This document shows, in pieces, positions 25,211-32,884 of a stretch of 64,000 bases of DNA. Origin of the DNA: Streptomyces sp. ERV7 (GTDB lineage Bacteria; Actinomycetota; Actinomycetes; Streptomycetales; Streptomycetaceae); assembly GCF_001653515.1 (NCBI RefSeq), contig NZ_LYOY01000040.1, forward strand, positions 62,001-126,000, in the 5' to 3' direction. The notes under the pieces were generated by a model. That model did not search any database. It worked only from the letters and a program-made list of their open reading frames with translations, and was not told the DNA's origin. The position numbers and the translations under genes were made by a program. The number at the start of each line of letters is the position of its first letter. Positions within the stretch are counted from its first letter, which is position 1.

Positions 25211-25669
25211 GTGGAGTTCGACCCCGTCGCCGGTGCGGTCACCGTCTCCGGCGACGGCCTCCCCCGGGTCGAGCTGCGCCGCACCGGCGGCGAGCCCGAC
25301 GCGCACACGCCCGTCGGCACCCGCGCCGGCGACCGGCTCACCCTCACCGTCGACGGCGAACCGGCCGTACTGACCGTGGCCAAGGGGCGCATCACCCGGC
25401 GCTCCTACCGGGTCGACGCCGTCCTCGGCGGCGTCCGCCACCGGCTCGTCCCCGACTCGCTGACGGGCAGCCGGCTGCTGCGCGACGGCCGCCGCCTCGG
25501 CACGCTCCAGTGCGACGGGGACGGGCGCGTCGACGCGGACTGGCACGAGGACGCGAAGGTGCTGCCGCTGGACGTGTCCCTCGGATACGCGCTGGCCGCC
25601 GCGTTCGGGACCGGGGCGCAGCCGATGTGGGTGACGGCGATGGAGATGGGGGCGGAACTGCTGAACTGA
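25211..25669 (+). CDS. Hypothetical protein downstream of the LuxR-type regulator
   Basis: 152 residues from GTG 25211 (GAAGAG upstream). The first 110 residues are strongly beta (VEFDPVAGAVTVSGDGLPRVELRR, LTLTVDGEPAVLTVAKGRITRRSYRVD, GSRLLRDGRRLGTLQCDGDGRVDADW), then a helical end (PLDVSLGYALAAAFGTGAQPMWVTAMEMGAELLN). No signal peptide or membrane segment. I do not recognise the family. It lies 35 bases after the regulator on the same strand, so it is probably co-transcribed and part of the same locus. Confidence 0.75.
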   Translation: MEFDPVAGAVTVSGDGLPRVELRRTGGEPDAHTPVGTRAGDRLTLTVDGEPAVLTVAKGRITRRSYRVDAVLGGVRHRLVPDSLTGSRLLRDGRRLGTLQCDGDGRVDADWHEDAKVLPLDVSLGYALAAAFGTGAQPMWVTAMEMGAELLN

Positions 25670-25797
25670 AGCGGCGCGCCCGCTCTCTCCTCTACGTCCG
25701 GCCTCTACGTGTGCGGCCTATACGTCCGGGTGGCTGCCCGGCGGGTCGTCGCCGTCCGTGGCCCGGCCGCGCGGGCGCCCGCGCGGGCGGTGCGGCA

Positions 25798-26268
25798 TCA
25801 GGTCCCTGCCGCGCGTCTCGCCGGTGCCGACGATCGGCAGGGGGTGCGCGGGGCGCCCGTCGGGGGACTGCGCAGGGCGGCCTCCTCGGGGCTGAGCGCC
25901 CGGGCGCCCTCCACGTCCTGCCCGCCCCGGCTCACGGCAATCGGCAGATCGTCCTCGGAGAGCCTGCCGGACCGGATGAGCATGTCCCGCAGCGGTACGC
26001 CGAGCACGCCCGCCAGTCTGCGCATGGTCTCCAGGTCCGGCATGCTCTGACGCTGCAACAGCCTGCTCACGGCGGCCCGGTGGACCCCGGCGTCGTCCGC
26101 GAGCTTGGACTTGCCGCCACCGCGCGGGCTGTCGATGTCGTAGTTCCGCAGCCGCATCAGGCGCTCGATCCAGGTGGCGAACTCCTCAAGCCCGTCCGCG
26201 TGGCCGCGGCCGCCGTCGCCACGGTAGCCCTGCTCGTTGCGGGCGCCGGCCCGTGCGCTCGAACCCAT
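25798..26268 (-). CDS. XRE-family HTH regulator
   Basis: 156 residues. Helix-turn-helix at about 52-103 (GGGKSKLADDAGVHRAAVSRLLQRQSMPDLETMRRLAGVLGVPLRDMLIRSG). The N-terminal 35 residues are Gly/Arg-rich and the C-terminal 40 are disordered. ATG 26268. It is divergent from the WhiB-like gene at 26441 across a 172-base gap, so may control it. This kind of XRE/WhiB pair is frequent in streptomycete developmental and accessory loci; the role here is not known. Confidence 0.85.
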   Translation of the reverse strand: MGSSARAGARNEQGYRGDGGRGHADGLEEFATWIERLMRLRNYDIDSPRGGGKSKLADDAGVHRAAVSRLLQRQSMPDLETMRRLAGVLGVPLRDMLIRSGRLSEDDLPIAVSRGGQDVEGARALSPEEAALRSPPTGAPRTPCRSSAPARRAAGT

Positions 26269-26440
26269 GTGGTCGCTCTCCCTCGTCGCGGGGAACAGCG
26301 TACCGCCGACGCCCTCGCGCGACAGTAGGTGCGCGCTCGCGCGCAGGAGTCGCTTGCGTACGCGCACGCACCGTGCCACCCTGATCACGCGTTCGCAATT
26401 TGCCGAACTCGTGTTCCCATACGTGGGGAGGGGTTTGCAC

Positions 26441-26749
26441 ATGCCCGCACACATGACCACTCCGAAGACGCCTTTGACCTCGGACTTATCCCGATCGGCG
26501 GATGACCTCGACTGGCGCAGGACCGCCGCCTGCGTAAATCTCCCACAGCGCTCCGTATTCACCCGCGTTCCCTCCGAGGCGGAACCGGTATTGCGAGCAT
26601 GCAACCAGTGCCCGGTCCGCAGGGAGTGCGAGGTGGTCGTCGACCCCGCGCACACCTTCTTCGACGGGGTGAGCGGCGGACGGCTCTGGCGCAACGGCCG
26701 CGAGGTCAAACGGACCGCGGCGCACACCTCCCGGCAGGCGGGGCGATGA
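26441..26749 (+). CDS. WhiB-like (Wbl) iron-sulfur regulator, atypical
   Basis: 102 residues. Four cysteines fit a [4Fe-4S]-binding Wbl domain: Cys in WRRTAACVNLP, then C-x2-C-x5-C in RACNQCPVRREC. The turn that is usually GVWGG is GVSGG here, and the basic C-terminal helix (WRNGREVKRTAAH) follows. Wbl proteins bind sigma factor region 4 and regulate transcription. ATG 26441 has GGGGAGGGG eight bases upstream. The stop overlaps the next gene (ATGA) and a small HTH gene follows that, so three genes form one coupled operon. Confidence 0.85.
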   Translation: MPAHMTTPKTPLTSDLSRSADDLDWRRTAACVNLPQRSVFTRVPSEAEPVLRACNQCPVRRECEVVVDPAHTFFDGVSGGRLWRNGREVKRTAAHTSRQAGR

Positions 26750-27308
26750 GGACGACGGGCAGGGACACGAGCGCGGCCGAGAACACCGGCGCGGTGTGGC
26801 TGGAGTCGCTGGCCCACCGGTTCCCCGACCTCCTCGCGGAGCTGGCCCCGTCCCCGGCGGGCCCGCGCGAACGGCACGGCGGCGGGCCCTCGCGCTCCAC
26901 CACCGCGCCGATCCGGCTGCACATCTCCGACGCCGTACGGGACATCACCGACGGTGTGGTCGAGCTGGAGGAGGCGGTACGGGAGCGGCTCGGCCTGCGC
27001 CCGGCGGCCCCGGCCCCGGTGGTGGCCCGGTTGCGCCGCATCGCCGGACTCCTGGACCGCGTACGGGAGTTGCCCGACCTCAACGCGCATCTGACGGAGG
27101 AGACCCGGCGCATGGCCCGGCGCTGTGCCCGTGAGCTCGGCGACCCGGAGCAGATGGTCCGGGTCGGCGGGCGCTGTCCCGCCTGCGGCTCGGTGGTCCC
27201 GCCTGCGGCTCGGTGTCGCTGCGCATCTTCCCGGAGCGCGGCGCCGTGCTCTGTGTGAACCCCGTCTGCCGCCATGTGGTGGAGACGGCCCTGGAGGAGG
27301 CCTCGTGA
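26746..27308 (+). pseudogene. Hypothetical zinc-ribbon-ended protein frameshifted by a 20-base duplication
   Basis: The ORF from ATG 26746 encodes about 145 helical residues (LHISDAVRDITDGVVELEEAVRERLG, then DLNAHLTEETRRMARRCARELGDPEQM) and reaches CPACGS. A 20-base unit is then repeated (27177-27196 and 27197-27216), which shifts the frame and ends it at 27258. Removing one copy restores CPACGSVSLRIFPERGAVLCVNPVCRH, a second Cys pair that completes a zinc ribbon, with the stop at 27306-27308 overlapping the next GTG. It is the middle gene of a Wbl-X-HTH operon. The family is otherwise unknown to me. Mutation or assembly error are both possible. Confidence 0.7.
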
Positions 27309-27514
27309 GCGCGTGCCTGGCGCCGGAAAGGGTGGCGGGGCTCGTCTCGGGCGACCTCGCCGCCGCCGAGGTCGCCGTCTCGCCCGCGACCATCCGCAAG
27401 TGGGTCCAGCTGGGCCATCTGAAGTCGGCGGGCCGCCAGGGGCGCAGACTGCTCTACCGGCTGGAGGACGTGTTCGCGGCGGAGCGTTCCGTACACCGCG
27501 AAGAGACCGCGTAG
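27305..27514 (+). CDS. Small HTH protein (MerR/excisionase type)
   Basis: 69 residues from GTG 27305, which overlaps the preceding stop by four bases. A winged-helix DNA-binding fold covers most of the protein: LAAAEVAVSPATIRKWVQLGHLKSAGRQGRRLLYRLEDVFAAE, with the R-K-W recognition helix and GRRLLYR wing of the MerR/Xis group. No effector domain. Third gene of the Wbl operon and probably involved in the same regulatory decision. A perfect terminator follows. Confidence 0.8.
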   Translation: MSACLAPERVAGLVSGDLAAAEVAVSPATIRKWVQLGHLKSAGRQGRRLLYRLEDVFAAERSVHREETA

Positions 27515-27539
27515 GAACGTCACCCTCGACATCCACCAC

Positions 27540-27573
27540 AAGTGGCCTCACCCGGACCCGGGTGAGGCCACTT
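27540..27573 (+). terminator. 15-bp perfect terminator
   Basis: AAGTGGCCTCACCCG (27540-27554), 4-base loop, CGGGTGAGGCCACTT (27559-27573), 25 bases after the small HTH gene. Confidence 0.85.
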
Positions 27574-27791
27574 CGCTTGTCGCCCCACCGTCCCCAAATG
27601 CCCCTCCCACCAGGGTTGTTGCGCAATCCGGGACCCCGGATCACACTTGATGCAGCGGCAGAACCGCGCCCACATCCGGGGCGACGGGTCTGCCGCTTCG
27701 TGCTGCTCCGGCTGTTTCCCACGCCCCTCCGCCAAGGAGTCGGGCGCCGCAGCCGTGCGTCCGGCACGCCTTCCCGAAAGGAATCCCACCA

Positions 27792-29222
27792 GTGGATCAA
27801 ATCCTGTTCTGGAACGCGGTCGCCCTGGAGGCCGACCGTACGACCCACACCACGGGCGCCCCCGCCGAGGCCGGCACCCGGGGTCCGTGCGGCGCCTCAC
27901 GGGCGCTGGCGCTCACCCATCTCGCCATGCACGACGCCTACTTCGCCATCCACCCCGGGCACGACTGCTACCTCGGCGACTCGCTGCCCGAGGCCCCGGT
28001 CGGCGCCTCCTCCGACGCGGCCATAGCGGCCGCCGCGCACGCCACCCTCAGCGTGCTCTACCCGACCCAGAAGGAGTACTTCAACGCCCAGCACCGGGCC
28101 GCCGGACTCCCCACGGGCCAGGCCAACAGCGACGGCCACGGCTTCGGCCTCCGGGTCGCCGCGGTACTCCGGTCGCTGCGCGGGAACGATCCCGGCCTCG
28201 GCGACGACGGCTATGTCCACTCGGTCGACCGGCTGCACCACCGGCCCGACCCGGTCGACCCGGGCCAGAGCGTGTACGCCGCGTACTACGGCGCCCGCTC
28301 CCACCTCTTCGCCGCCACCACCCGCCACCACCTGGACGCCCCGCCGCAGCCGGGCACCCCGAAGTACCGGGCGGGGCTGCGCGAGGTGCGCGCCAAGGGC
28401 ATCGCGACGCACCTGATGGGCGCGCTGCCGGAGGACCTGCGGGCGAGCCGGCGCACCCCGCAGGAGACCGCGATCGGCATGTTCTGGGCGTACGACGGGG
28501 TCGTCGGCCTGGGCACACCGCCGCGCTTCTACAACCAGATCGTCCGCAAGGTAGCCCAGGCGCAGCACAACGACACCGCCCAGAACGCCCGGCTGTTCGC
28601 GCTGCTCAACGCCGCCATGGCGGACGCGGGCATCCTGGCCTGGACCGACAAGTACATCTACGACCTGTGGCGCCCGGTCGTCGGCATCCGCGAGCACGGC
28701 ACCTGCTGCGGCCCGGCCGGCACCGGCGCACCGGCGCTGAGCACGGACGCCGACCCCGAATGGCTGCCGCTGGGCGCGCCCAACTCCAACAACCCCGGCG
28801 GAAAGGTCAACCGGACGCCGAACTTCCCCTCGTACCCCTCGGGCCACGCCACCTTCGGCGCGGCCGCCTTCCAGTCGGTGCGGCAGTTCTACCGCCACGG
28901 CCACTACGGGCCGGACAACCTCACCGCCGGTCTGGAGTTCGTCTCCGACGAACTCAACGGCACCACCACCGACCCCAACGGGGTCGCACGCACCCGGGTG
29001 GTCCGCACCTTCCCCGGCGGGCTCTGGGACATGATCCGGGAGAACAGCCTCAGCAGGGTGTTCCTCGGCGTGCACTGGAACTACGACGGCTGGGTTCCCA
29101 ACGCCTCCGGCGACATGGACCTGAGTCTGAACATCGGCGGTGTCCGGCTCGGCCTCGACATCGCGAACGACATCGCCACCCACGGCCTGCGCGCCTCCCG
29201 CGCGGCCGGTCCCGCGGCCTAG
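27792..29222 (+). CDS. Vanadium-dependent haloperoxidase (PAP2 superfamily)
   Basis: 476 residues. The three vanadate-binding motifs are all present: Lys287-x6-Arg294-Pro (KYIYDLWRP), Ser350-Gly351-His352 (SYPSGHATFG) and Arg422-x5-His428 (SRVFLGVHW). No signal peptide, so cytoplasmic or released by lysis. Such enzymes oxidise halides with peroxide, or in actinobacteria catalyse halogenation and rearrangements of secondary metabolites; the subgroup cannot be fixed by eye. GTG 27792 has GAAAGGAAT upstream. A beta-propeller gene follows 64 bases later with an almost identical ribosome-site leader, so the pair is an operon. Confidence 0.92.
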   Translation: MDQILFWNAVALEADRTTHTTGAPAEAGTRGPCGASRALALTHLAMHDAYFAIHPGHDCYLGDSLPEAPVGASSDAAIAAAAHATLSVLYPTQKEYFNAQHRAAGLPTGQANSDGHGFGLRVAAVLRSLRGNDPGLGDDGYVHSVDRLHHRPDPVDPGQSVYAAYYGARSHLFAATTRHHLDAPPQPGTPKYRAGLREVRAKGIATHLMGALPEDLRASRRTPQETAIGMFWAYDGVVGLGTPPRFYNQIVRKVAQAQHNDTAQNARLFALLNAAMADAGILAWTDKYIYDLWRPVVGIREHGTCCGPAGTGAPALSTDADPEWLPLGAPNSNNPGGKVNRTPNFPSYPSGHATFGAAAFQSVRQFYRHGHYGPDNLTAGLEFVSDELNGTTTDPNGVARTRVVRTFPGGLWDMIRENSLSRVFLGVHWNYDGWVPNASGDMDLSLNIGGVRLGLDIANDIATHGLRASRAAGPAA

Positions 29223-29286
29223 GGCCCGTACACCGATGAATCTGCTGACCCGCGGCCGCCGGCCGCATACCAAGAAGGAATCCACT

Positions 29287-30546
29287 GTGGGAACGAACGA
29301 GACCTCCGAAGCGGTGACCGGGCTCGGATCCGGCCACTCCGGCGACAACCCGCCCCCGGCCACGGCCCGGCGCGGCGGCTTCGTCTATGTGATGAGCAAC
29401 CAGGAGACCGGCAACTCCGTGACGGTCTTCACCCGTGACGTCTACGGCAATCTGACCCGCAAGGGCACCTACCCCACCGGCGGGCTCGGCGTGGGCCGCA
29501 GCTACGACCTGGAGGACACCTCCGACCCGCTGGTCTCGCAGGGCTCGCTGATCGCCAGTGCGGACCAGAGGTTCCTGTTTGGCGTCGACTCCGGCAGCAA
29601 CGAGGTCTCCTCGCTCGCCGTCGACGGCGAGCGGCTGCGGCTGGTCAGCCGGGTCTCCAGCGGCGGTGTCCGCCCGGTCAGCGTGGCCGTGCACGGCAAT
29701 CTGCTGTACGCCGTCAACGCCACCGACGGCTCGATCGCCGGCTTCCGGGTCGGCGAGGACGGCTCGCTCACCCCCGTCGACGGCTCCCGCAGGCCCCTGA
29801 TCGGCGGTGCGGGGGCGGGTCCCTCGCAGATCCAGTTCACGCCCGACGGCACCCGGCTCATCGTCACCGAGCGGCAGACGAACATCATCGACGTCTTCCC
29901 CGTCGACGCGTACGGCCGGGTGGGCGAGCCGGTGCGCAACCAGTCGGCGGGCCTCGCCCCCTTCACCGCCACCTTCCTCGGCGACGTGCTGATGGTCACC
30001 GAGATCATCGGCGCCCCCGGCTTCCTGGGCTCCATGTCCACGTACCACGTCAACCGCGACGGCACCCTCCAGGTGATCAGCGCCGCGGTGACCACCACCG
30101 AACTCACCACCTGCTGGACGGCGAACAGCGTCCTGGACCCGAGCGTCGTGTACGTGGCGAACGCCCAGAGCGGCTCCATCGGCGCCTTCCGCTTCAACGA
30201 GCGGGGCGAGATCACGCTCTTCCCGGCCGACGGCCACATCGCCGTCAGCAAGAACTCGCACGCCACCCAGGACATGGCCATCACCAACGACGGCCTGTAC
30301 CTGTACGTCCTCACCGCCGGGATCGACGAGAAGATCGCGGACCCGCGGCTGCCCACATACGTGGAGGGCACGCCGTACTGCGACAAGATGTCGATCAGCG
30401 CGTACCGGATCGAGGCGAACGCGGGGCTGACCACGCTGAAGGGGTTCGGCGTGGCCGATGACCCGCCGCGGGTGGTGAGCCCGGGCGTCCTCGCGCCGAG
30501 CGCGGGCGGGCTTGCGCCCGGGTCGGAGGGAATAGTCGCCTTCTGA
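29287..30546 (+). CDS. Seven-bladed beta-propeller protein (lactonase-like)
   Basis: 419 residues. Repeats of about 45-50 residues carry propeller signatures (GGFVYVMSNQETGNSVTVFTRD, LLYAVNATDGSIAGFRVGEDGSLTPVDGS, VVYVANAQSGSIGAFRFNERGEI). This fits the YVTN/6-phosphogluconolactonase-type family, often used for binding or lactone chemistry. GTG 29287 is chosen for its AAGGAA site; an ATG at 29236 would add 17 residues without a site. Second gene of the haloperoxidase operon, suggesting it binds the substrate or product of that enzyme. No signal peptide. Confidence 0.85.
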   Translation: MGTNETSEAVTGLGSGHSGDNPPPATARRGGFVYVMSNQETGNSVTVFTRDVYGNLTRKGTYPTGGLGVGRSYDLEDTSDPLVSQGSLIASADQRFLFGVDSGSNEVSSLAVDGERLRLVSRVSSGGVRPVSVAVHGNLLYAVNATDGSIAGFRVGEDGSLTPVDGSRRPLIGGAGAGPSQIQFTPDGTRLIVTERQTNIIDVFPVDAYGRVGEPVRNQSAGLAPFTATFLGDVLMVTEIIGAPGFLGSMSTYHVNRDGTLQVISAAVTTTELTTCWTANSVLDPSVVYVANAQSGSIGAFRFNERGEITLFPADGHIAVSKNSHATQDMAITNDGLYLYVLTAGIDEKIADPRLPTYVEGTPYCDKMSISAYRIEANAGLTTLKGFGVADDPPRVVSPGVLAPSAGGLAPGSEGIVAF

Positions 30547-30616
30547 CGGGTAGGCCTTTGTCCGCCGGGCCCACGGCCGTCCCGCGAACGCCGGTCGTGG
30601 GCCCCGCTCGTACCCG

Positions 30617-31504
30617 CTACGCCGCCAGGACCGCCAGGTCCAGGCGGCGCAAGCGGTCCGGGTCGGCCCGAAGCGTGATCTCGGTGATCCGGCCGTCGGC
30701 CAGCGAGAAGCCGATGACCACCTTGAGCTCGCCCCCGGGCGCCCACACCGCCCCCACCGTGCCGTCCACCAGGGCCAGTTGCGCGGTCTGGGCGCGTCCG
30801 TTGAACGTGCCGGCCACCGCCGGTGCCCCGCGGACCTCGCCCATCGCCCCGACCTCCACGGTCGCGCGGTCGGCCCGCACCACCACGTCCGGGTCGAGGA
30901 GTTCGAGCAGCGCGTCGAAGTCGCCCGCGCGCGAGGCGGCGAAGAAGGCGTCGACGACCTCCCGCTGGCGCGCCAGATCCGCGTCCGGCACCGGCGCCGA
31001 CTCCTGCACCCGGCGCCGCGCCCGGCTGGCGAGCTGGCGGGTGGCCACCGTGGAGCGCCCCACCACGGGCGCGATCTCGTCGAACGGCACCATGAACATG
31101 TCGTGCAGCACGAAGGCGATCCGCTCGGCGGGCGCCAGCGTGTTGAGGACGACCAGCATCGCCAGGCCCACCGAGTCCACGAGCAGCACCTCGTGCTCGG
31201 GGTCGCCCGGCTCCTCGTGCCCGCGCGCGCGGACCGGCACGGGCTCGTCGTACAACAGCTCGCGCCGCGAGTCGCGCGAGCGCAGCATGTCCAGGCACAC
31301 CCGTCCCACGACGGTGGTGAGCCAGCCGCCGAGGTTCTTGACACAGGCGGCGTCGGTGCGGCTGAGCCGCAGCCATGCCTCCTGGACGGCGTCGTCCGCC
31401 TCGTTGAGGTTGCCGAGTATCCGGTAGGCGACGGCCCGCAAGTGGGTGCGGTTGGCCTCGAACCGCTCCGCCAGCCGTTCGCCCTCGTCCACGTTCACGG
31501 TCAC
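30617..31504 (-). CDS. ECF sigma factor with C-terminal SnoaL-like domain (ECF41-like)
   Basis: 295 residues. Sigma region 2 is at about 10-75 (RFEANRTHLRAVAYRILGNLNEADDAVQEAWLRL), region 4 at about 115-170 (LAPAERIAFVLHDMFMVPFDEIAPVVGRS), and a SnoaL-like domain fills the C-terminal 120 residues (DAFFAASRAGDFDALLELLDPDVVVRAD, ending RADPDRLRRLDL). In such sigma factors the extra domain controls activity in place of an anti-sigma factor. GTG 31504 has AGGGGAAG upstream; 31498 is also possible. It is convergent with the beta-propeller gene. Targets are unknown. Confidence 0.9.
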   Translation of the reverse strand: MTVNVDEGERLAERFEANRTHLRAVAYRILGNLNEADDAVQEAWLRLSRTDAACVKNLGGWLTTVVGRVCLDMLRSRDSRRELLYDEPVPVRARGHEEPGDPEHEVLLVDSVGLAMLVVLNTLAPAERIAFVLHDMFMVPFDEIAPVVGRSTVATRQLASRARRRVQESAPVPDADLARQREVVDAFFAASRAGDFDALLELLDPDVVVRADRATVEVGAMGEVRGAPAVAGTFNGRAQTAQLALVDGTVGAVWAPGGELKVVIGFSLADGRITEITLRADPDRLRRLDLAVLAA

Positions 31505-31620
31505 TTCTTCCCCTGCCTCACCCGAAGAGGTGGCACCGACTGTATCCGCTGACCCGTCCCACGGGTACGGCGATCCGGCTCTCAACTGCCTTATAGATCA
31601 GGACATTTGACGGAGGTCCC

Positions 31621-32093
31621 ATGGCCGTACCACCCGTATCACCCGCACCCGGGGCCTCCCGGGTCGACGCGGCCCGCGCCCAGCACCTGGAGGCGCTCGG
31701 CCGCGACTGGGCCTTCGAGCTGGGCGGCGAGGTCTTCGCGCTGCCCCGGGAGATCTCCCGGGGCAGCGCGCGCGGACTGCGCGCGCTGGGCGGCGACGAC
31801 CTCGGCGCCTCGCTCGAACTGCTGCTCGGCGAGGCGCAGTCCGCACGGCTGCGCCGCCACCGCCCCTCGCCGTACGACGTCGAGGCGGTCCTGGCGTCCT
31901 GGGGCCGGGACACCGGGCTCGGCCTGGGGGAAGGCTGCGCCTCGGCGTGTTCGTGGACGACAACGCCGAGGCGCTCGAAGCCGCGCTGCTGCGCCACTAC
32001 GGCGTGGACCTCCTGGACTGGCACCGCGGCCGGCTCTCCTCCCGCCGCCTCACGGTCCTGATCCGCCACCTACCGAAGGAGCCGTCATGGTGA
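31621..32093 (+). CDS. Phage tail-assembly-chaperone-like protein requiring a -1 frameshift
   Basis: The zero frame (31621-32061) encodes WAFELGGEVFALPREISRGSARGLRALGGDD and DVEAVLASWGRDTGLGLGE, then out-of-character residues. The -1 frame, entered at the run G5A2 (31926-31932), gives VFVDDNAEALEAALLRHYGVDLLDWHRGRLSSRRLTVLIRHLP, the conserved second part of actinophage tail assembly chaperones, ending at 32093. Tail chaperones (lambda G/GT type) classically use programmed -1 shifts, so this is more likely recoding than damage. The shifted product overlaps the next gene by 7 bases. No other phage structural gene is nearby. Confidence 0.6.
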
Positions 32094-32344
32094 GCAGCGG
32101 CCAGGCCGAAGGGGTCGCGATCGAGCTCGAACGGCTGCGGCGCGCGGTGGACGTCGGATTCGCCACCACCCGGGGCGACCTGGCGCTGCTGCTCCAGCGC
32201 GCCGACCAGACCGACAAGACCCTCGGCGAGCACGACGACCGCCTGGACGCGCTGGAGCGCGCCCGCTGGCCGCTGCCCGCGATCGCCGCCCTGACCTCCT
32301 GCGCCGCCCTCGCGGTGAGCATCTGGCAGGGCACGGGCCACTAG
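32087..32344 (+). CDS. Small coiled-coil membrane protein
   Basis: 85 residues. Residues 5-55 form an amphipathic helix or coiled coil (AIELERLRRAVDVGFATTRGDLALLLQRADQTDKTLGEHDDRLDAL), followed by one membrane segment (WPLPAIAALTSCAALAVSIW) at the C-terminus. This layout is shared by XhlA-like and other phage-associated accessory proteins. The ATG overlaps the 3' end of the frameshifted tail-chaperone-like product. Together they look like a phage-tail relic or domesticated pair. Confidence 0.75.
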   Translation: MVSSGQAEGVAIELERLRRAVDVGFATTRGDLALLLQRADQTDKTLGEHDDRLDALERARWPLPAIAALTSCAALAVSIWQGTGH

Positions 32345-32372
32345 ACGGCGACCGGCGGTCGGACGGCACACC

Positions 32373-32423
32373 GCGCGAAAGGGCCCGCAGCCCCCCTCAC
32401 GGGGACTGCGGGCCCTTTGCGCG
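32373..32423. terminator. Large bidirectional terminator
   Basis: A GCGCGAAAGGGCCCGCAG arm pairs with CTGCGGGCCCTTTGCGCG (one mismatch) around a C-run/G-run loop, between the convergent ends of the phage-like pair and hspR. It should end the dnaK operon. Confidence 0.85.
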
Positions 32424-32436
32424 TGTGCTGACTGTC

Positions 32437-32883
32437 CTACTCCGTCGGCCGCTTGGGCCGCCACACCACCAGGGCGCTGGTCTGCTGCACGTCCTGGTAC
32501 GGGACCAGATCGCGCCGGTACGACGCGTGGACCTGGGCCTCGCGCTGCCGCATCGCGGCGGCCGCCCCGTCCACCGCCGCCGAGAGCTCGGCGACGCGCT
32601 GCTGGAGCGCGGCCACCTGGTTCTCCAGCTCGATGATGCGCTTGATACCGGCCAGGTTGATGCCTTCGTCCTGCGACAACTGCTGCACCGTACGGAGCAG
32701 TTCGATGTCGCGGGCCGAGTAGCGGCGGCCGCGGCCGGCCGTGCGGTCGGGCGAGACCAGGCCGAGGCGGTCGTACTGGCGCAGGGTCTGCGGGTGCAGA
32801 CCGGAGAGCTGAGCGGCGACCGAGATGACGTACACCGGCGATTCGTCGGTCAGTTCGTACGGGTTTCGTCGTCGGCCGTCCAT
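32437..32883 (-). CDS. hspR: Heat-shock repressor HspR
   Basis: 148 residues, MerR-type. HTH at about 17-60 (VYVISVAAQLSGLHPQTLRQYDRLGLVSPDRT) with the GRGRRYSARDIELLRTVQQL wing, then a dimerisation helix (IKRIIELENQVAALQQRVAELSAAV). It binds HAIR sites at the dnaK and clpB promoters, with DnaK as co-repressor, and is the last gene of its own operon, so the system is autoregulated. It starts one base after the dnaJ stop codon. Confidence 0.96.
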   Translation of the reverse strand: MDGRRRNPYELTDESPVYVISVAAQLSGLHPQTLRQYDRLGLVSPDRTAGRGRRYSARDIELLRTVQQLSQDEGINLAGIKRIIELENQVAALQQRVAELSAAVDGAAAAMRQREAQVHASYRRDLVPYQDVQQTSALVVWRPKRPTE

Positions 32884-32884
32884 C

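Noticed and set aside
31930..32061. Treating the tail-chaperone-like gene as a simple pseudogene
   Set aside because: The two halves match the known frameshift architecture of such genes and the shift point is a homopolymer slippery run, so recoding is at least as likely.
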